Assembly: GCA_964450435.1 (NCBI GenBank)
Contig: CAYVCX010000069.1
Location: forward strand, 1-13,704
Length of the DNA: 13,704 bases
Source: SKLM01 sp964450435
GTDB lineage: Bacteria; Chloroflexota; Anaerolineae; B4-G1
Direction: 5' to 3'
Under the pieces are notes generated by a model that ran no database searches, was not told the DNA's origin, and was given only the letters and a program-made list of their open reading frames with translations. Within the stretch, counting starts at the first letter, position 1. Each line of letters begins with the position of its first letter. This document shows positions 1 through 7,136 of this stretch, in pieces. A program made the position numbers and the translations under genes.

Positions 1-57
1 GGTCTGCCGTGTCCCTGCTCCCCTATTCTACCATGGGTCTAACATACAAGGGACGAG

Positions 58-873
58 TCAGGATTTCCGAGTTACACCATGATCCAGCTTGGCCAGGAAG
101 CCCAGCAGAATAGTGTTGAAGACCTGCGGCTGTTCCCAGCAGGTAGCGTGACCAGCTCCGAGAATCAGGTGTATTTCGGCGTCTGCGATGCCACCGGCGA
201 TGAGCTCTGCGTACTGGCGCCCCTTGAGGATGTCTCTCTCGCCCACGAGGACGCAGGTCGGCAACTTGATCTCGCCCAGCCGCTCCGTGACGTCGAAGGC
301 CAGGAAGGACTCACACAGCTGCACCATAGCCGGGCAGTCGAGCAGATCGTAGCGGGCCAGGGCCTCTTCCAGGAGATCGGGATGATCCTCGATGAAACCG
401 GGCGAGAAGTTCCAGGGCATAGTCACGTCGAAGAACGCCTGGGCCTCCTCGGTCCGGGCCCCTTCGATCCAGCCTTCCACGATGATGCGTAGCTGCGGCT
501 CCACATGGCTCACTGCGTCGGCCACGATCAGGCTGCGCGTCCTCCCGGGGTATTGCAGCGCGAACGTCAGGCTGACCTCACCTCCGTAGGAAATGCCACC
601 GACGTGCGCCTGCTCGATTTCCAGGGCATCCAGCAATCCGGCCAGATCGTTGGCGTGCTGCTCCATCGTGTATGAGCCCGGAGGATGGTCGGACTGCCAC
701 ATCCCCCGGCAGTCGTAGAGCAGTAGACGATAGTGTTTGGATAGGACCGGTGTCTGAAAGGCCCAGCTGGCGGTGCTCATCAGGATACCATTGGAGAGCA
801 CCAGCACGTCGCCTTCCTCCGGGCCGTGCAACTCGTAGTACAGCTCGATGTCGCCTACGGCTACCTTCGGCAT
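58..873 (-). CDS. alpha/beta hydrolase, 3-oxoadipate enol-lactonase (PcaD)-like
   Basis: A 271-residue alpha/beta-hydrolase-fold protein, full length for the PcaD-like group. The nucleophile elbow GISYGG places Ser95, GERD gives Asp214 and GHATCWEQP gives His242, so the Ser-Asp-His triad is complete. The N-terminal layout (LSNG near residue 27, then YDCRGMWQSD at 53-62) resembles 3-oxoadipate enol-lactonases, but Trp59 stands where the usual RGxGxS motif has Gly, so the substrate is probably different. There is no signal peptide, which suggests a cytosolic enzyme acting on an ester, lactone, thioester or C-C bond. The ATG lies 3 bp after the stop of the double-hotdog gene, and a purine-rich GGAGGGAGGG run (880-889) at the end of that gene serves as ribosome binding site. 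It is the last gene visible in the operon and a paralogue of the hydrolase at 7137-7931. Fold is secure; the reaction is unknown. Confidence 0.9.
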   Translation of the reverse strand: MPKVAVGDIELYYELHGPEEGDVLVLSNGILMSTASWAFQTPVLSKHYRLLLYDCRGMWQSDHPPGSYTMEQHANDLAGLLDALEIEQAHVGGISYGGEVSLTFALQYPGRTRSLIVADAVSHVEPQLRIIVEGWIEGARTEEAQAFFDVTMPWNFSPGFIEDHPDLLEEALARYDLLDCPAMVQLCESFLAFDVTERLGEIKLPTCVLVGERDILKGRQYAELIAGGIADAEIHLILGAGHATCWEQPQVFNTILLGFLAKLDHGVTRKS

Positions 874-876
874 GCC

Positions 877-1749
877 CTACCCTCCCTCCACGTCCCTCAC
901 TAGCACGAGTGCCTCGCCTTCGCAGACCGGCTTTCCCGTCGAGCTCGTGCAGACCGTTTGCAGGTTCACCAGTTCCTTCTCGGAACGCAGGCGGGTGATC
1001 TCGACCGTGGCGGTGAGTTCGTCGCCAGGGTAGGCCGGCGCGGGGAACACGAGCCGCTGCTTGAGGTAGTTGGTGCCGCGTCCCGGAAGCTGGGTACCGA
1101 GCAGGTAAGAGAATAGCGCACCGAGCAGGCTGCCGGGGATCATCAGTCCGTCGAGTCCCAATCCCGCAGCGGAGCTCGCATCCGTGAAGATGGGATTTGC
1201 GTCGCCTGTCAGCTCGGCGTACTCGTCCAGATCCTGGGTCGTGAAAGTCCGCCGGGCCTTGGCCTGTTGGCAGACCCGAAAACCCTTGAACGCCGGCGAG
1301 CACGTCGACTCGGGCGCGGGCGCGTGGGACGCAGGGAGAATCACCGCGTACGATCCCTCGGCCGGGAGTTGGACGAGCGTTCTGCCCTCCAGGCCCACGC
1401 TCCCGTCGGGACGCACGACAACGGTGGTCAGGTGGGCCAGTCCCTCCGCCGGCCAAACCTCGGCAGCCTCCACCTGGATGGTGACCTCCTCGCCGGCGTA
1501 GGTGGGGCTGGGGAACATCAGTTCTTGCTTCAGCTGCAGCACACCCGGGAATCGGGTGCCGAGGACGCCACACACAGTGCCGTAGAGCAGCATCCCGTGG
1601 GCCACGGTCGCCCCGAAGCTGGTCCGGGCGGCAAACGCTGGATCTACGTGGATAGGGTTGCGATCACCACTCAGAGCGGCGAAACGGTCGAAGTCTGCCT
1701 GTCCAAACGTTCTTCTGACGCTCTCCACCTGTCCAACGTGGATGTTCAT
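877..1749 (-). CDS. double-hotdog MaoC-like dehydratase/hydratase
   Basis: A 290-residue protein made of two tandem MaoC-type hotdog domains (about 1-130 and 160-290) that align to each other: both begin RRTF, carry a GDxNPI core, and continue with a long helix and an LPG/FPG turn. The first domain has the full hydratase motif GDRNPIHVD, with Asp29 and His34 matching the Asp/His pair of R-specific enoyl-CoA hydratases such as PhaJ, and the AHGM segment at 50-53. The second has GDANPIFTD, where Phe188 replaces the His, and IPGS replaces the xHGM segment. So only the first half looks catalytic, as in other double-hotdog hydratases in which one half binds substrate and the other does chemistry. 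It probably hydrates enoyl-CoA or dehydrates 3-hydroxyacyl-CoA in the cytosol. Its ATG directly follows the TAG of the nitroreductase gene with no gap, indicating translational coupling. Confidence 0.88.
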   Translation of the reverse strand: MNIHVGQVESVRRTFGQADFDRFAALSGDRNPIHVDPAFAARTSFGATVAHGMLLYGTVCGVLGTRFPGVLQLKQELMFPSPTYAGEEVTIQVEAAEVWPAEGLAHLTTVVVRPDGSVGLEGRTLVQLPAEGSYAVILPASHAPAPESTCSPAFKGFRVCQQAKARRTFTTQDLDEYAELTGDANPIFTDASSAAGLGLDGLMIPGSLLGALFSYLLGTQLPGRGTNYLKQRLVFPAPAYPGDELTATVEITRLRSEKELVNLQTVCTSSTGKPVCEGEALVLVRDVEGG

Positions 1750-2451
1750 CTATGGTTCGCCCTCGGACTTGCCGTACGCGTCGTAATGCACCACATCGTC
1801 GAGAGACAGCTTGCCGTTGAGCAGTGCCGCCAGCCTCCGCCTGTCGCCCCGGCGGAAACCGCTGAGATCCGCGGTGGACTGGACGGGCCGCTCCTTGGGA
1901 GGCTCGTTGTGATAGCCGAGGGGCGTCACGGCCACCGGCTCGATATGTTCGGGAATGCGTAGCACCCGTCGGAGCGGTGCGCTCCTGTCATCCGTCATCA
2001 CACTGCCGAACCAGCGGGTACCCAGGCCGAGATCTGTGGCTGTCGTCATCAAGTTCGCCATAGCCGCCCCCAGGCTACACAGGGCCCAATCGCGGGTAAC
2101 AGCTGCGTACTGAGGAGGAGCCAGATCCACACGCTGGTGATGGCAGAGCACGATGAAGCACGGTGCGCTCACCAACTCCTCGTAGAGCCGCATCAACTGG
2201 ACGATGAAAGACTCCGGTGCCTCCAGCAGGCGGCGGAAGACGAACTCCTCCTGCATGCGCACCAGATACTCGGCCACCTGCCGGGCCAGCCTCGGTTCTG
2301 TCACAACGATGAATGCCCACGGCTGGGTGTTGGCTGGGCTTGGCGCGGCGATGGCAGCCTGCAGAACCCGATCGATCTTCTCTTTCCCGACGGGCGTCGG
2401 TTCGTAGCGCAGCACGCCGTGGCGCTTGTCAATCGCCTGGAAAGTCTCCAT
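1750..2451 (-). CDS. nitroreductase-family FMN-dependent oxidoreductase
   Basis: A 233-residue nitroreductase-fold protein. Visible family marks are KRHGVLRYEPTPV at 9-21 (the RRSxRxF...PV FMN-phosphate region), AAPSPANTQPWAFIVV at 35-50 (FMN-binding SxxNxQPW), the long helix LCSLGAAMANLMTTATDLGLGTRWFG at about 124-149, and the closing LGYHNEPPKERP at 178-189. The family binds FMN and uses NAD(P)H to reduce nitro groups, quinones, enones or, in biosynthetic branches, to dehydrogenate products. There is no signal peptide. Lying among CoA ligases and hydratases, it may supply the redox step of the pathway, for example on an unsaturated thioester, but this is inference. It is separated from the upstream ligase gene by 70 bp holding an inverted repeat, and abuts the downstream double-hotdog gene. 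A GAGG lies directly against the ATG, so the ribosome binding site is not clear. Confidence 0.88.
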   Translation of the reverse strand: METFQAIDKRHGVLRYEPTPVGKEKIDRVLQAAIAAPSPANTQPWAFIVVTEPRLARQVAEYLVRMQEEFVFRRLLEAPESFIVQLMRLYEELVSAPCFIVLCHHQRVDLAPPQYAAVTRDWALCSLGAAMANLMTTATDLGLGTRWFGSVMTDDRSAPLRRVLRIPEHIEPVAVTPLGYHNEPPKERPVQSTADLSGFRRGDRRRLAALLNGKLSLDDVVHYDAYGKSEGEP

Positions 2452-2485
2452 CCTCGCTTCTACCCGTCGTCATGTTCAAGGCACA

Positions 2486-2506
2486 GTGTGAGCGCGATGA
2501 TCACAC
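2486..2506. repeat. inverted repeat GTGTGA-N9-TCACAC
   Basis: A perfect 6-bp dyad with a 9-bp spacer in the 70-bp gap between acyl-CoA ligase C and the nitroreductase gene, about 35 bp upstream of the nitroreductase ATG. It could be a small operator or an mRNA hairpin. The half-sites look like CRP/FNR-family half-sites (TGTGA/TCACA), but the spacer is 9 bp rather than the 6 bp CRP uses, and no T-run follows on the transcribed strand, so neither a CRP site nor a terminator is supported. Confidence 0.3.
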
Positions 2507-2521
2507 GTTACGTCTCCCACC

Positions 2522-4045
2522 TCATTCCGCATACTGCTCGCGCAGCTCCCGCTTCAGAACCTTTCCTGCGGCCGTCCGTGGCAGATCCTCTACGAAGGCA
2601 ACCGATCTGGGAATCTTGAACTTGGCCAGCTTGCCCCGGCAGAAGTCGATGAGCGCCTCCTCCGTCAGCGTCTGCCCTTCCTTGACGACGATGATGGCCT
2701 TGCCCACCTCCTGCCACCTGGGGTGGGGCACACCGATGACGGCCACCTCGGCCACGGCGGGGTGATCGTAGATCACGTTTTCCACCTCCGCCGGGTAGAC
2801 GTTCTCGCCGCCGGAGATGTACATGTCCTTCCAGCGGTCGACGATGTAGTAGAAGCCCTCCTCGTCGTACTTGGCGGCGTCGCCAGAGTGGAGCCAGCCG
2901 TTCACAATGGTCTCATTGGTGGCCTCGGGGCGGTTCCAATAGCCGTCAATTACGTTGCCGCCACGGATGCACAGTTCGCCCACCTCGTGGGGCCCAAGCA
3001 CGTTGCCCTCGCGGTCCTGGATGCATATATCGGTGTGGAGCACCGGTTTGCCCACGGAACCCGCCTTACGCACGGCGTCCTCCTTGGAGATGATGAACAC
3101 GGTGGGACCGGTCTCCGTCATGCCAAAGCCCTGCTGGATGATGATGCTCTTCTCCGCGAACTCGTACACCAGCGCCGGGGGCAGCGACGATCCCCCGCTG
3201 GCCCAGTGACGCACGCTCGATACATCGTACTCGTCGAGGTCGGGAAACTGCGCCAGCATCAGGTAGATGGACGGCACCAGCAAAAAGACAGTCACCTGCC
3301 ACTCTTCGATCAGGCGCAAGAACTCTCCGGGATCGAACGACCGCATCACGACGACTGTTCCGCCCGCGTGGAAGGTCGGTCCGGCATAAAGCCCCAGCCC
3401 ACCGATGTGGAAGGTGGGGAGCACGTTGAGATTGACGTCCTCCGAGGTCAGGTCAATCGCCTGGCCCATGCCGATGGCGTTGTAGAAGAAATTGCCGTAG
3501 GTGACCTGCGCGCCCTTCGGCCGGCCGGTGGTCCCGGAGGTATAGATAATGGCCCACGTGTCCTTGTAGGTGAGTGGCGGCGGGGATACGCCATCCGGTG
3601 AGCCCGAATCGAGCGCTTCTTCGTAGCGCCATTCGTCTCCGAGAGCCTCGTCCCCGATAATCCCGTAGGATTTGCACCTGATCAAGGGTCGTAGCGCCTC
3701 TACCTTCTCGGCAAACTCCGGTTCGTAGACGAGGACCCGGGGTGCACAGTCATTGATGATATACGCCAGCTCCGGCACGGCGAGCCGCCAGTTGAGCGTG
3801 TTCAGGATGGCACCCATCTTGCCGCAACCGAACAGGACCTCGTAGTAGCCAGAGCTGTTCTTGGCCAGCATGGAGATCCGGTCGCCCTGTCGGATGCCCA
3901 GGCCGCCTTTCATAAAGCTGGCGACACGGTTGGCCCGTTCGTCAAACTGGGCGTAGGTGAGCTGCCGCCCAGTATGGGCATCTACCAGGGCCAGCTTCTC
4001 TGGCGTCCGCTCTGCGTGTCGTTTGATCCAATCGAAATGATACAT
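2522..4045 (-). CDS. acyl-CoA ligase C (AMP-forming, FadD/long-chain-like)
   Basis: An ANL-superfamily AMP-forming acyl-CoA ligase, 507 residues from the chosen start, normal length for FadD13-like enzymes. Numbered from that start: ATP P-loop YTSGTTGRPKG at about 168-178, adenine-binding GMTETGP at about 308-314, hinge DRWKD near 403-407 followed by SGGENVYP, and the C-terminal catalytic Lys495 in AAGKVLK. All core motifs are intact, so it should adenylate a carboxylic acid and transfer it to CoA in the cytosol; the acid cannot be predicted. The frame is open up to a GTG at 4072, but the ATG at 4045 follows a GGGAAAGGG stretch and begins MYHFDWIKRHAERTP, the usual family N-terminus, so I prefer it. 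It is a paralogue of the ligases at 4548-6113 and 7945-9504, sharing an LNWRL segment with both. It lies 45 bp after the single-hotdog MaoC gene. Confidence 0.93.
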   Translation of the reverse strand: MYHFDWIKRHAERTPEKLALVDAHTGRQLTYAQFDERANRVASFMKGGLGIRQGDRISMLAKNSSGYYEVLFGCGKMGAILNTLNWRLAVPELAYIINDCAPRVLVYEPEFAEKVEALRPLIRCKSYGIIGDEALGDEWRYEEALDSGSPDGVSPPPLTYKDTWAIIYTSGTTGRPKGAQVTYGNFFYNAIGMGQAIDLTSEDVNLNVLPTFHIGGLGLYAGPTFHAGGTVVVMRSFDPGEFLRLIEEWQVTVFLLVPSIYLMLAQFPDLDEYDVSSVRHWASGGSSLPPALVYEFAEKSIIIQQGFGMTETGPTVFIISKEDAVRKAGSVGKPVLHTDICIQDREGNVLGPHEVGELCIRGGNVIDGYWNRPEATNETIVNGWLHSGDAAKYDEEGFYYIVDRWKDMYISGGENVYPAEVENVIYDHPAVAEVAVIGVPHPRWQEVGKAIIVVKEGQTLTEEALIDFCRGKLAKFKIPRSVAFVEDLPRTAAGKVLKRELREQYAE

Positions 4046-4090
4046 AGGTCCCTTTCCCAAAAAACCACCCACTGGGGGCAGAAGTCGTAC

Positions 4091-4510
4091 TTACTCTCTC
4101 GAGCCTACAGGTTCTACCAGAAGCACCGCCTCTCCAGTAGCAACTTGCTTCTGCTCCTGATTGTAAGCATCCGTCTTGAGGGTGATGATCCGCTTCTCAG
4201 GCCGCCAGGAGATGACCTCGCCGACGGCGGTGATGGTATCACCGAAGTAGACCGGGGCCAGAAACTCGATCCTCTGGCTGAGATAGATCCCACCCGGGCC
4301 GGGTAGCTCATTCCCCAGCACCGCCGAGATCAGCCCGGACGTGAATGCCCCGTGAGCGATGCGGCTACCGAAGCGGCTCTTACGTGCGTATTCCTCGTCC
4401 ACGTGGAGAGGATTGAAGTCGCCGATCAGTTCAGCGAAGGTGTTCACGTCATCCTCGGTGACTGTCTTGGTGAAACTGGCCTGCTCACCCACCGGGAACA
4501 TTCTGCTCAT
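4091..4510 (-). CDS. MaoC-family (R)-specific enoyl-CoA hydratase, PhaJ-like
   Basis: A 139-residue single-hotdog protein, about the size of PhaJ. The hydratase motif IGDFNPLHVDEEYARKSRFG starts at residue 29 and gives Asp31 and His36, the catalytic pair of this family, followed by AHG at 53-55. The family adds water to trans-2-enoyl-CoA to give (R)-3-hydroxyacyl-CoA, and works as a dimer. This is the cleanest catalytic hydratase in the operon, unlike the double-hotdog protein at 877-1749, which has one degenerate half. The ATG is well placed: GGAGG at 4517-4521 lies 6 nt upstream. Gaps are 37 bp to the preceding ligase gene and 45 bp to the next one. Substrate chain length cannot be read from the sequence. 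Confidence 0.93.
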   Translation of the reverse strand: MSRMFPVGEQASFTKTVTEDDVNTFAELIGDFNPLHVDEEYARKSRFGSRIAHGAFTSGLISAVLGNELPGPGGIYLSQRIEFLAPVYFGDTITAVGEVISWRPEKRIITLKTDAYNQEQKQVATGEAVLLVEPVGSRE

Positions 4511-4547
4511 TCTTCTCCTCCCGTCTTACGCTTCGTATGCTTGCATT

Positions 4548-6113
4548 TCACGCCTCACCTCTCAGCCTTTCCTTCAATTCTCGCTTCAGAATCTTCCCCG
4601 CCCCGGAGATAGGCATCTCGTCCGTAAACACGACCCGCTTCGGCACCTTGTAGCCCGCTAGACGATCTTTGAGGAACGCAAGAAGCTCCTCCTGCGTTGT
4701 CTCGGCCTCGGGCTCCAGGACGACGCAGGCGACCCCGACCTCGCCCCACTTGGGGTCAGGCACGCCGATGACGGCGCACATATGCACAGCTCGATGCTCG
4801 TACAACGTCGCCTCGATCTCCGGCGGGTAGACATTCTCCCCACCGGAAATGAACATGTCCTTCTTGCGCCCTACGATGAAGAAGTACCACTCATCGTCAT
4901 ACTGCGCCAGATCGCCGGTGTGAAACCAACCCTCCTCATCGAGCATGGTGGCCGTGGCCTCGGGGTCGCCGAAGTACCCGGAGCAGCGAGAGGGACCCTT
5001 GAGCACCAGCTCGCCGACCTCGTTCGGGCCCAGAGCGTTGTTTTCGTCGTCAACGACGCGGGCGTCCACGTAGAAATTGGGGCGGCCGATGGAGCCGGCC
5101 TTCCGGATGGCGTCCTCCGGAGCCAGCGCGAAGATCCCGGGACCGAACTCGGTCATACCGAAGCCCTGCTTGAAGCGTATGCCCTTCTGCTCGGTGTACT
5201 TCCTAACCAGGGGCACCGGCAGCGGCGCGCCGCCGCTGGTACAGAAACGCAGGGAGGAAAGCGCGGCCTCGTCCCAGTTACTGGCCTGGGTCATCATCTG
5301 GTACATCGTCGGCACCCCGGCGAACACCGTCACCTGCTCGCGCTCCATCAAGTCCAGTACCAACTCGGGCTCGAATTTTCTTACCAGGATCGTGGTCCCG
5401 CCGAAGATGACCTGCGGCAAGGTATAGACGAAGAGCCCTCCCGTGTGAAACATCGGGAAGACGTTGAGATAGATGTCATCATGGGTGATGTCGTGGATCA
5501 CAGTGTTGAGCGTGTTCCAGGCAATCATGCGGTGGGAGACCTCGGCTGCCTTGGGGAAGCCGGTGGTGCCGCCCGTGAAGATCAGCGCGGCGACGTCCTC
5601 CTTGCCGATCGATTCGCAGGTGACTGGCTCATCAGGAGACTGAGAGACAGTACCTTGGTAGTGCAGACTGCCCGGGATACCACCGCCTTCGATGTGGAGA
5701 TAGTACTGTATGGCGTGCGGCCGGTCACGTGTCGCAATCTGCAGCTCGGTGACGCTTTCCTTGAAGTCGTCGGAGTAGATCAGAACGCTGGGCGTGGTAG
5801 TTTCAACAATCTGCTCCAGCTCCCGCCAGTGGAGCCGCCAGTTGAGGGCGGTGTGGATGGCGCCAATCTTGGAACAGGCGAAGAAACAGTCCAGGTGCTC
5901 CACGCCGTCGCGGGCCAGGATCGCCACCCGATCCCTCCTCTCGATCCCGGCCTCTGCGCGCAGCCAATCGGCGAAGCGGTTGGCCCGCGCGTTCATCTCG
6001 CGGTAAGTGAGCCGTAGTTCAGGGTCTTTGCCCGCATCTATGACGGCGAGGCCGTCCGGACTGTAGATTTCACGTCGCGCGAGATAATCACCGATGTACA
6101 CTGGACATCTCAC
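4548..6113 (-). CDS. acyl-CoA ligase B (AMP-forming)
   Basis: A second AMP-forming acyl-CoA ligase, up to 521 residues. P-loop FTGGTTGFPKAA at 179-190, adenine motif GMTEFGP at 319-325, hinge VGRKKD near 414-419 with SGGENVYP following, and catalytic Lys507 in GAGKILK. The last Gly of the usual TGxPKG P-loop is Ala189 here, a mild change that probably keeps activity. The frame allows a GTG at 6113, directly abutting the TGA of the ketosynthase gene. A second in-frame GTG at 6101 would start VYIGDYLARRE, which matches the start of ligase A (MIVGDWLGRRE), so the true start may be 6101. An ATG at 6108 is out of frame. Ligases A and B resemble each other more at the N-terminus than either resembles ligase C. 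It should form an acyl-CoA in the cytosol; substrate unknown. Confidence 0.93.
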   Translation of the reverse strand: MRCPVYIGDYLARREIYSPDGLAVIDAGKDPELRLTYREMNARANRFADWLRAEAGIERRDRVAILARDGVEHLDCFFACSKIGAIHTALNWRLHWRELEQIVETTTPSVLIYSDDFKESVTELQIATRDRPHAIQYYLHIEGGGIPGSLHYQGTVSQSPDEPVTCESIGKEDVAALIFTGGTTGFPKAAEVSHRMIAWNTLNTVIHDITHDDIYLNVFPMFHTGGLFVYTLPQVIFGGTTILVRKFEPELVLDLMEREQVTVFAGVPTMYQMMTQASNWDEAALSSLRFCTSGGAPLPVPLVRKYTEQKGIRFKQGFGMTEFGPGIFALAPEDAIRKAGSIGRPNFYVDARVVDDENNALGPNEVGELVLKGPSRCSGYFGDPEATATMLDEEGWFHTGDLAQYDDEWYFFIVGRKKDMFISGGENVYPPEIEATLYEHRAVHMCAVIGVPDPKWGEVGVACVVLEPEAETTQEELLAFLKDRLAGYKVPKRVVFTDEMPISGAGKILKRELKERLRGEA

Positions 6114-7133
6114 TCACGTGTTGCTGCTCACGTCTTCGACCATCCAACGCCAAACCGAGACCGCGATACTGATCCCCCCGCCGCTGGTACAGAACAGCAC
6201 CACGTCCCCCGGTCCGGGTCCACGGCCCTGGTCGATGGCGTCATCCAGGGCCATGGCCACGCAGGGCGATCCGGTGTAACCCCACTTGTCCATCACCCAG
6301 TGCGCCTTCTCTATCGGCTGTCCTACCGTCTTCATCGTCTGCTCGATGGTGCGCAGGTTGAGCTGGGTGAAGAGATAGAGATCTACATCGTTCAGCGTGA
6401 GGCCGGCCTTCGCCAGCGTGACTCGGATGAGCGGGGGCCAGTGCTCCGTGTTGAAGGTGGCCGGGAACTTCCTCACGAACTCGACGTGGGGGGGCCCGTG
6501 CTGCTCCAGGGTTTCGGGGGTGCAGGGGCGGTGGGCGCCGCCGGTGTAGATTCCCAGGGCATCGTGATATTCTCCCCGGGCGTCGAGTCTGCTGGCGAGG
6601 AAACCAGGGACATCCCCAGCACCCAAGACGACCGCGCCCGCTCCGTCACCGAACAAATTAGCCGTCCTCTTATCGCTCAGGTCCAGGAAGCGGCTCATGG
6701 CATAGCCGCCGGTCACCAGGACATACCGCAAGGTTGGGTCGGTGGCGATGTAGCGCGCGCCCTGGTCCAGGGCAGTCACCCAGCCAGCGCAGGCGCTGTT
6801 TACGTCGTAGCATCCAGCGTTGACGGCCCCCAGCTTGTGCTGCACGACGACAGAGGTGCCCGGCGAGAGATAATCTGGCGTGTCGGTAGAGACGATGAGC
6901 AGGTCGATCTCCTCGGGTCCGATGTCGGCACTCTGCAAAGCGCGTTGAGACGCAGCCACTATGAGGTCGGACGTCGTCTGATCCGGCGCCATCCAATGCC
7001 GTTGCCGGATACCGACGTTTTCGATCAACCACTGATCCGTCGACTCGCCCAGGATCCGGTCGATCTCCGAGTTGGTGATCGTCCGTTCCGGGACGTAGCT
7101 ACCGGTTGAGAGAATCTGCGCCTGACGTGTCAC
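6114..7133 (-). CDS. KASIII-like ketosynthase with non-canonical active site
   Basis: A 339-residue thiolase-superfamily protein of FabH length. The N-terminus (ILSTGSYVPERTITNSEI), the nucleophile segment VNSACAGW with Cys115, FGDGAGAVVL at 161-170 and the C-terminal TSGGGISIAVSVWRW all fit KASIII. Against E. coli FabH, however, the PHQANLRI segment reads FTQLNLRT, so the catalytic His becomes Thr256, and GNTSAAS reads GYTGSPC, so the catalytic Asn becomes Tyr286. Ordinary FabH uses Cys-His-Asn to condense acetyl-CoA with malonyl-ACP; with Cys alone this protein more likely transfers acyl groups or does an unusual condensation. From memory, a KASIII subfamily with similar FTQ and GYTGS segments exists in other bacteria without a settled function. 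It starts at GTG, with GGAGG at 7142-7146 8 nt upstream, 3 bp after the hydrolase stop, and ends flush against ligase B. No acyl carrier protein gene is in the window, so CoA substrates are likely. Confidence 0.9.
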   Translation of the reverse strand: MTRQAQILSTGSYVPERTITNSEIDRILGESTDQWLIENVGIRQRHWMAPDQTTSDLIVAASQRALQSADIGPEEIDLLIVSTDTPDYLSPGTSVVVQHKLGAVNAGCYDVNSACAGWVTALDQGARYIATDPTLRYVLVTGGYAMSRFLDLSDKRTANLFGDGAGAVVLGAGDVPGFLASRLDARGEYHDALGIYTGGAHRPCTPETLEQHGPPHVEFVRKFPATFNTEHWPPLIRVTLAKAGLTLNDVDLYLFTQLNLRTIEQTMKTVGQPIEKAHWVMDKWGYTGSPCVAMALDDAIDQGRGPGPGDVVLFCTSGGGISIAVSVWRWMVEDVSSNT

Positions 7134-7136
7134 CGC

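Noticed and set aside
1..57. Start of another gene, or a terminator, beyond the last hydrolase
   Set aside because: Minus-strand ATGs here meet stop codons within a few codons, and no stable hairpin with a T-run is visible.
578..1573. 331-residue minus-strand frame overlapping the double-hotdog and hydrolase genes
   Set aside because: Its translation is Arg/Gly/Pro-rich without motifs, while both overlapped genes have clear catalytic residues.
2486..2506. CRP binding site
   Set aside because: The half-sites fit, but the spacer is 9 bp instead of 6 bp.
4046..4090. Intrinsic terminator between the MaoC gene and ligase C, based on a T6 run on the minus strand
   Set aside because: The preceding C-rich/G-rich stretch forms only about a 3-bp stem, and the T-run lies immediately before the ligase ribosome binding site.
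4782..6017. Long plus-strand open frames opposite the ligase genes (also 2723-3601 and 6300-7109)
   Set aside because: They lie antisense to genes with complete catalytic motifs and have no family features; they are mirror frames of GC-rich coding DNA.
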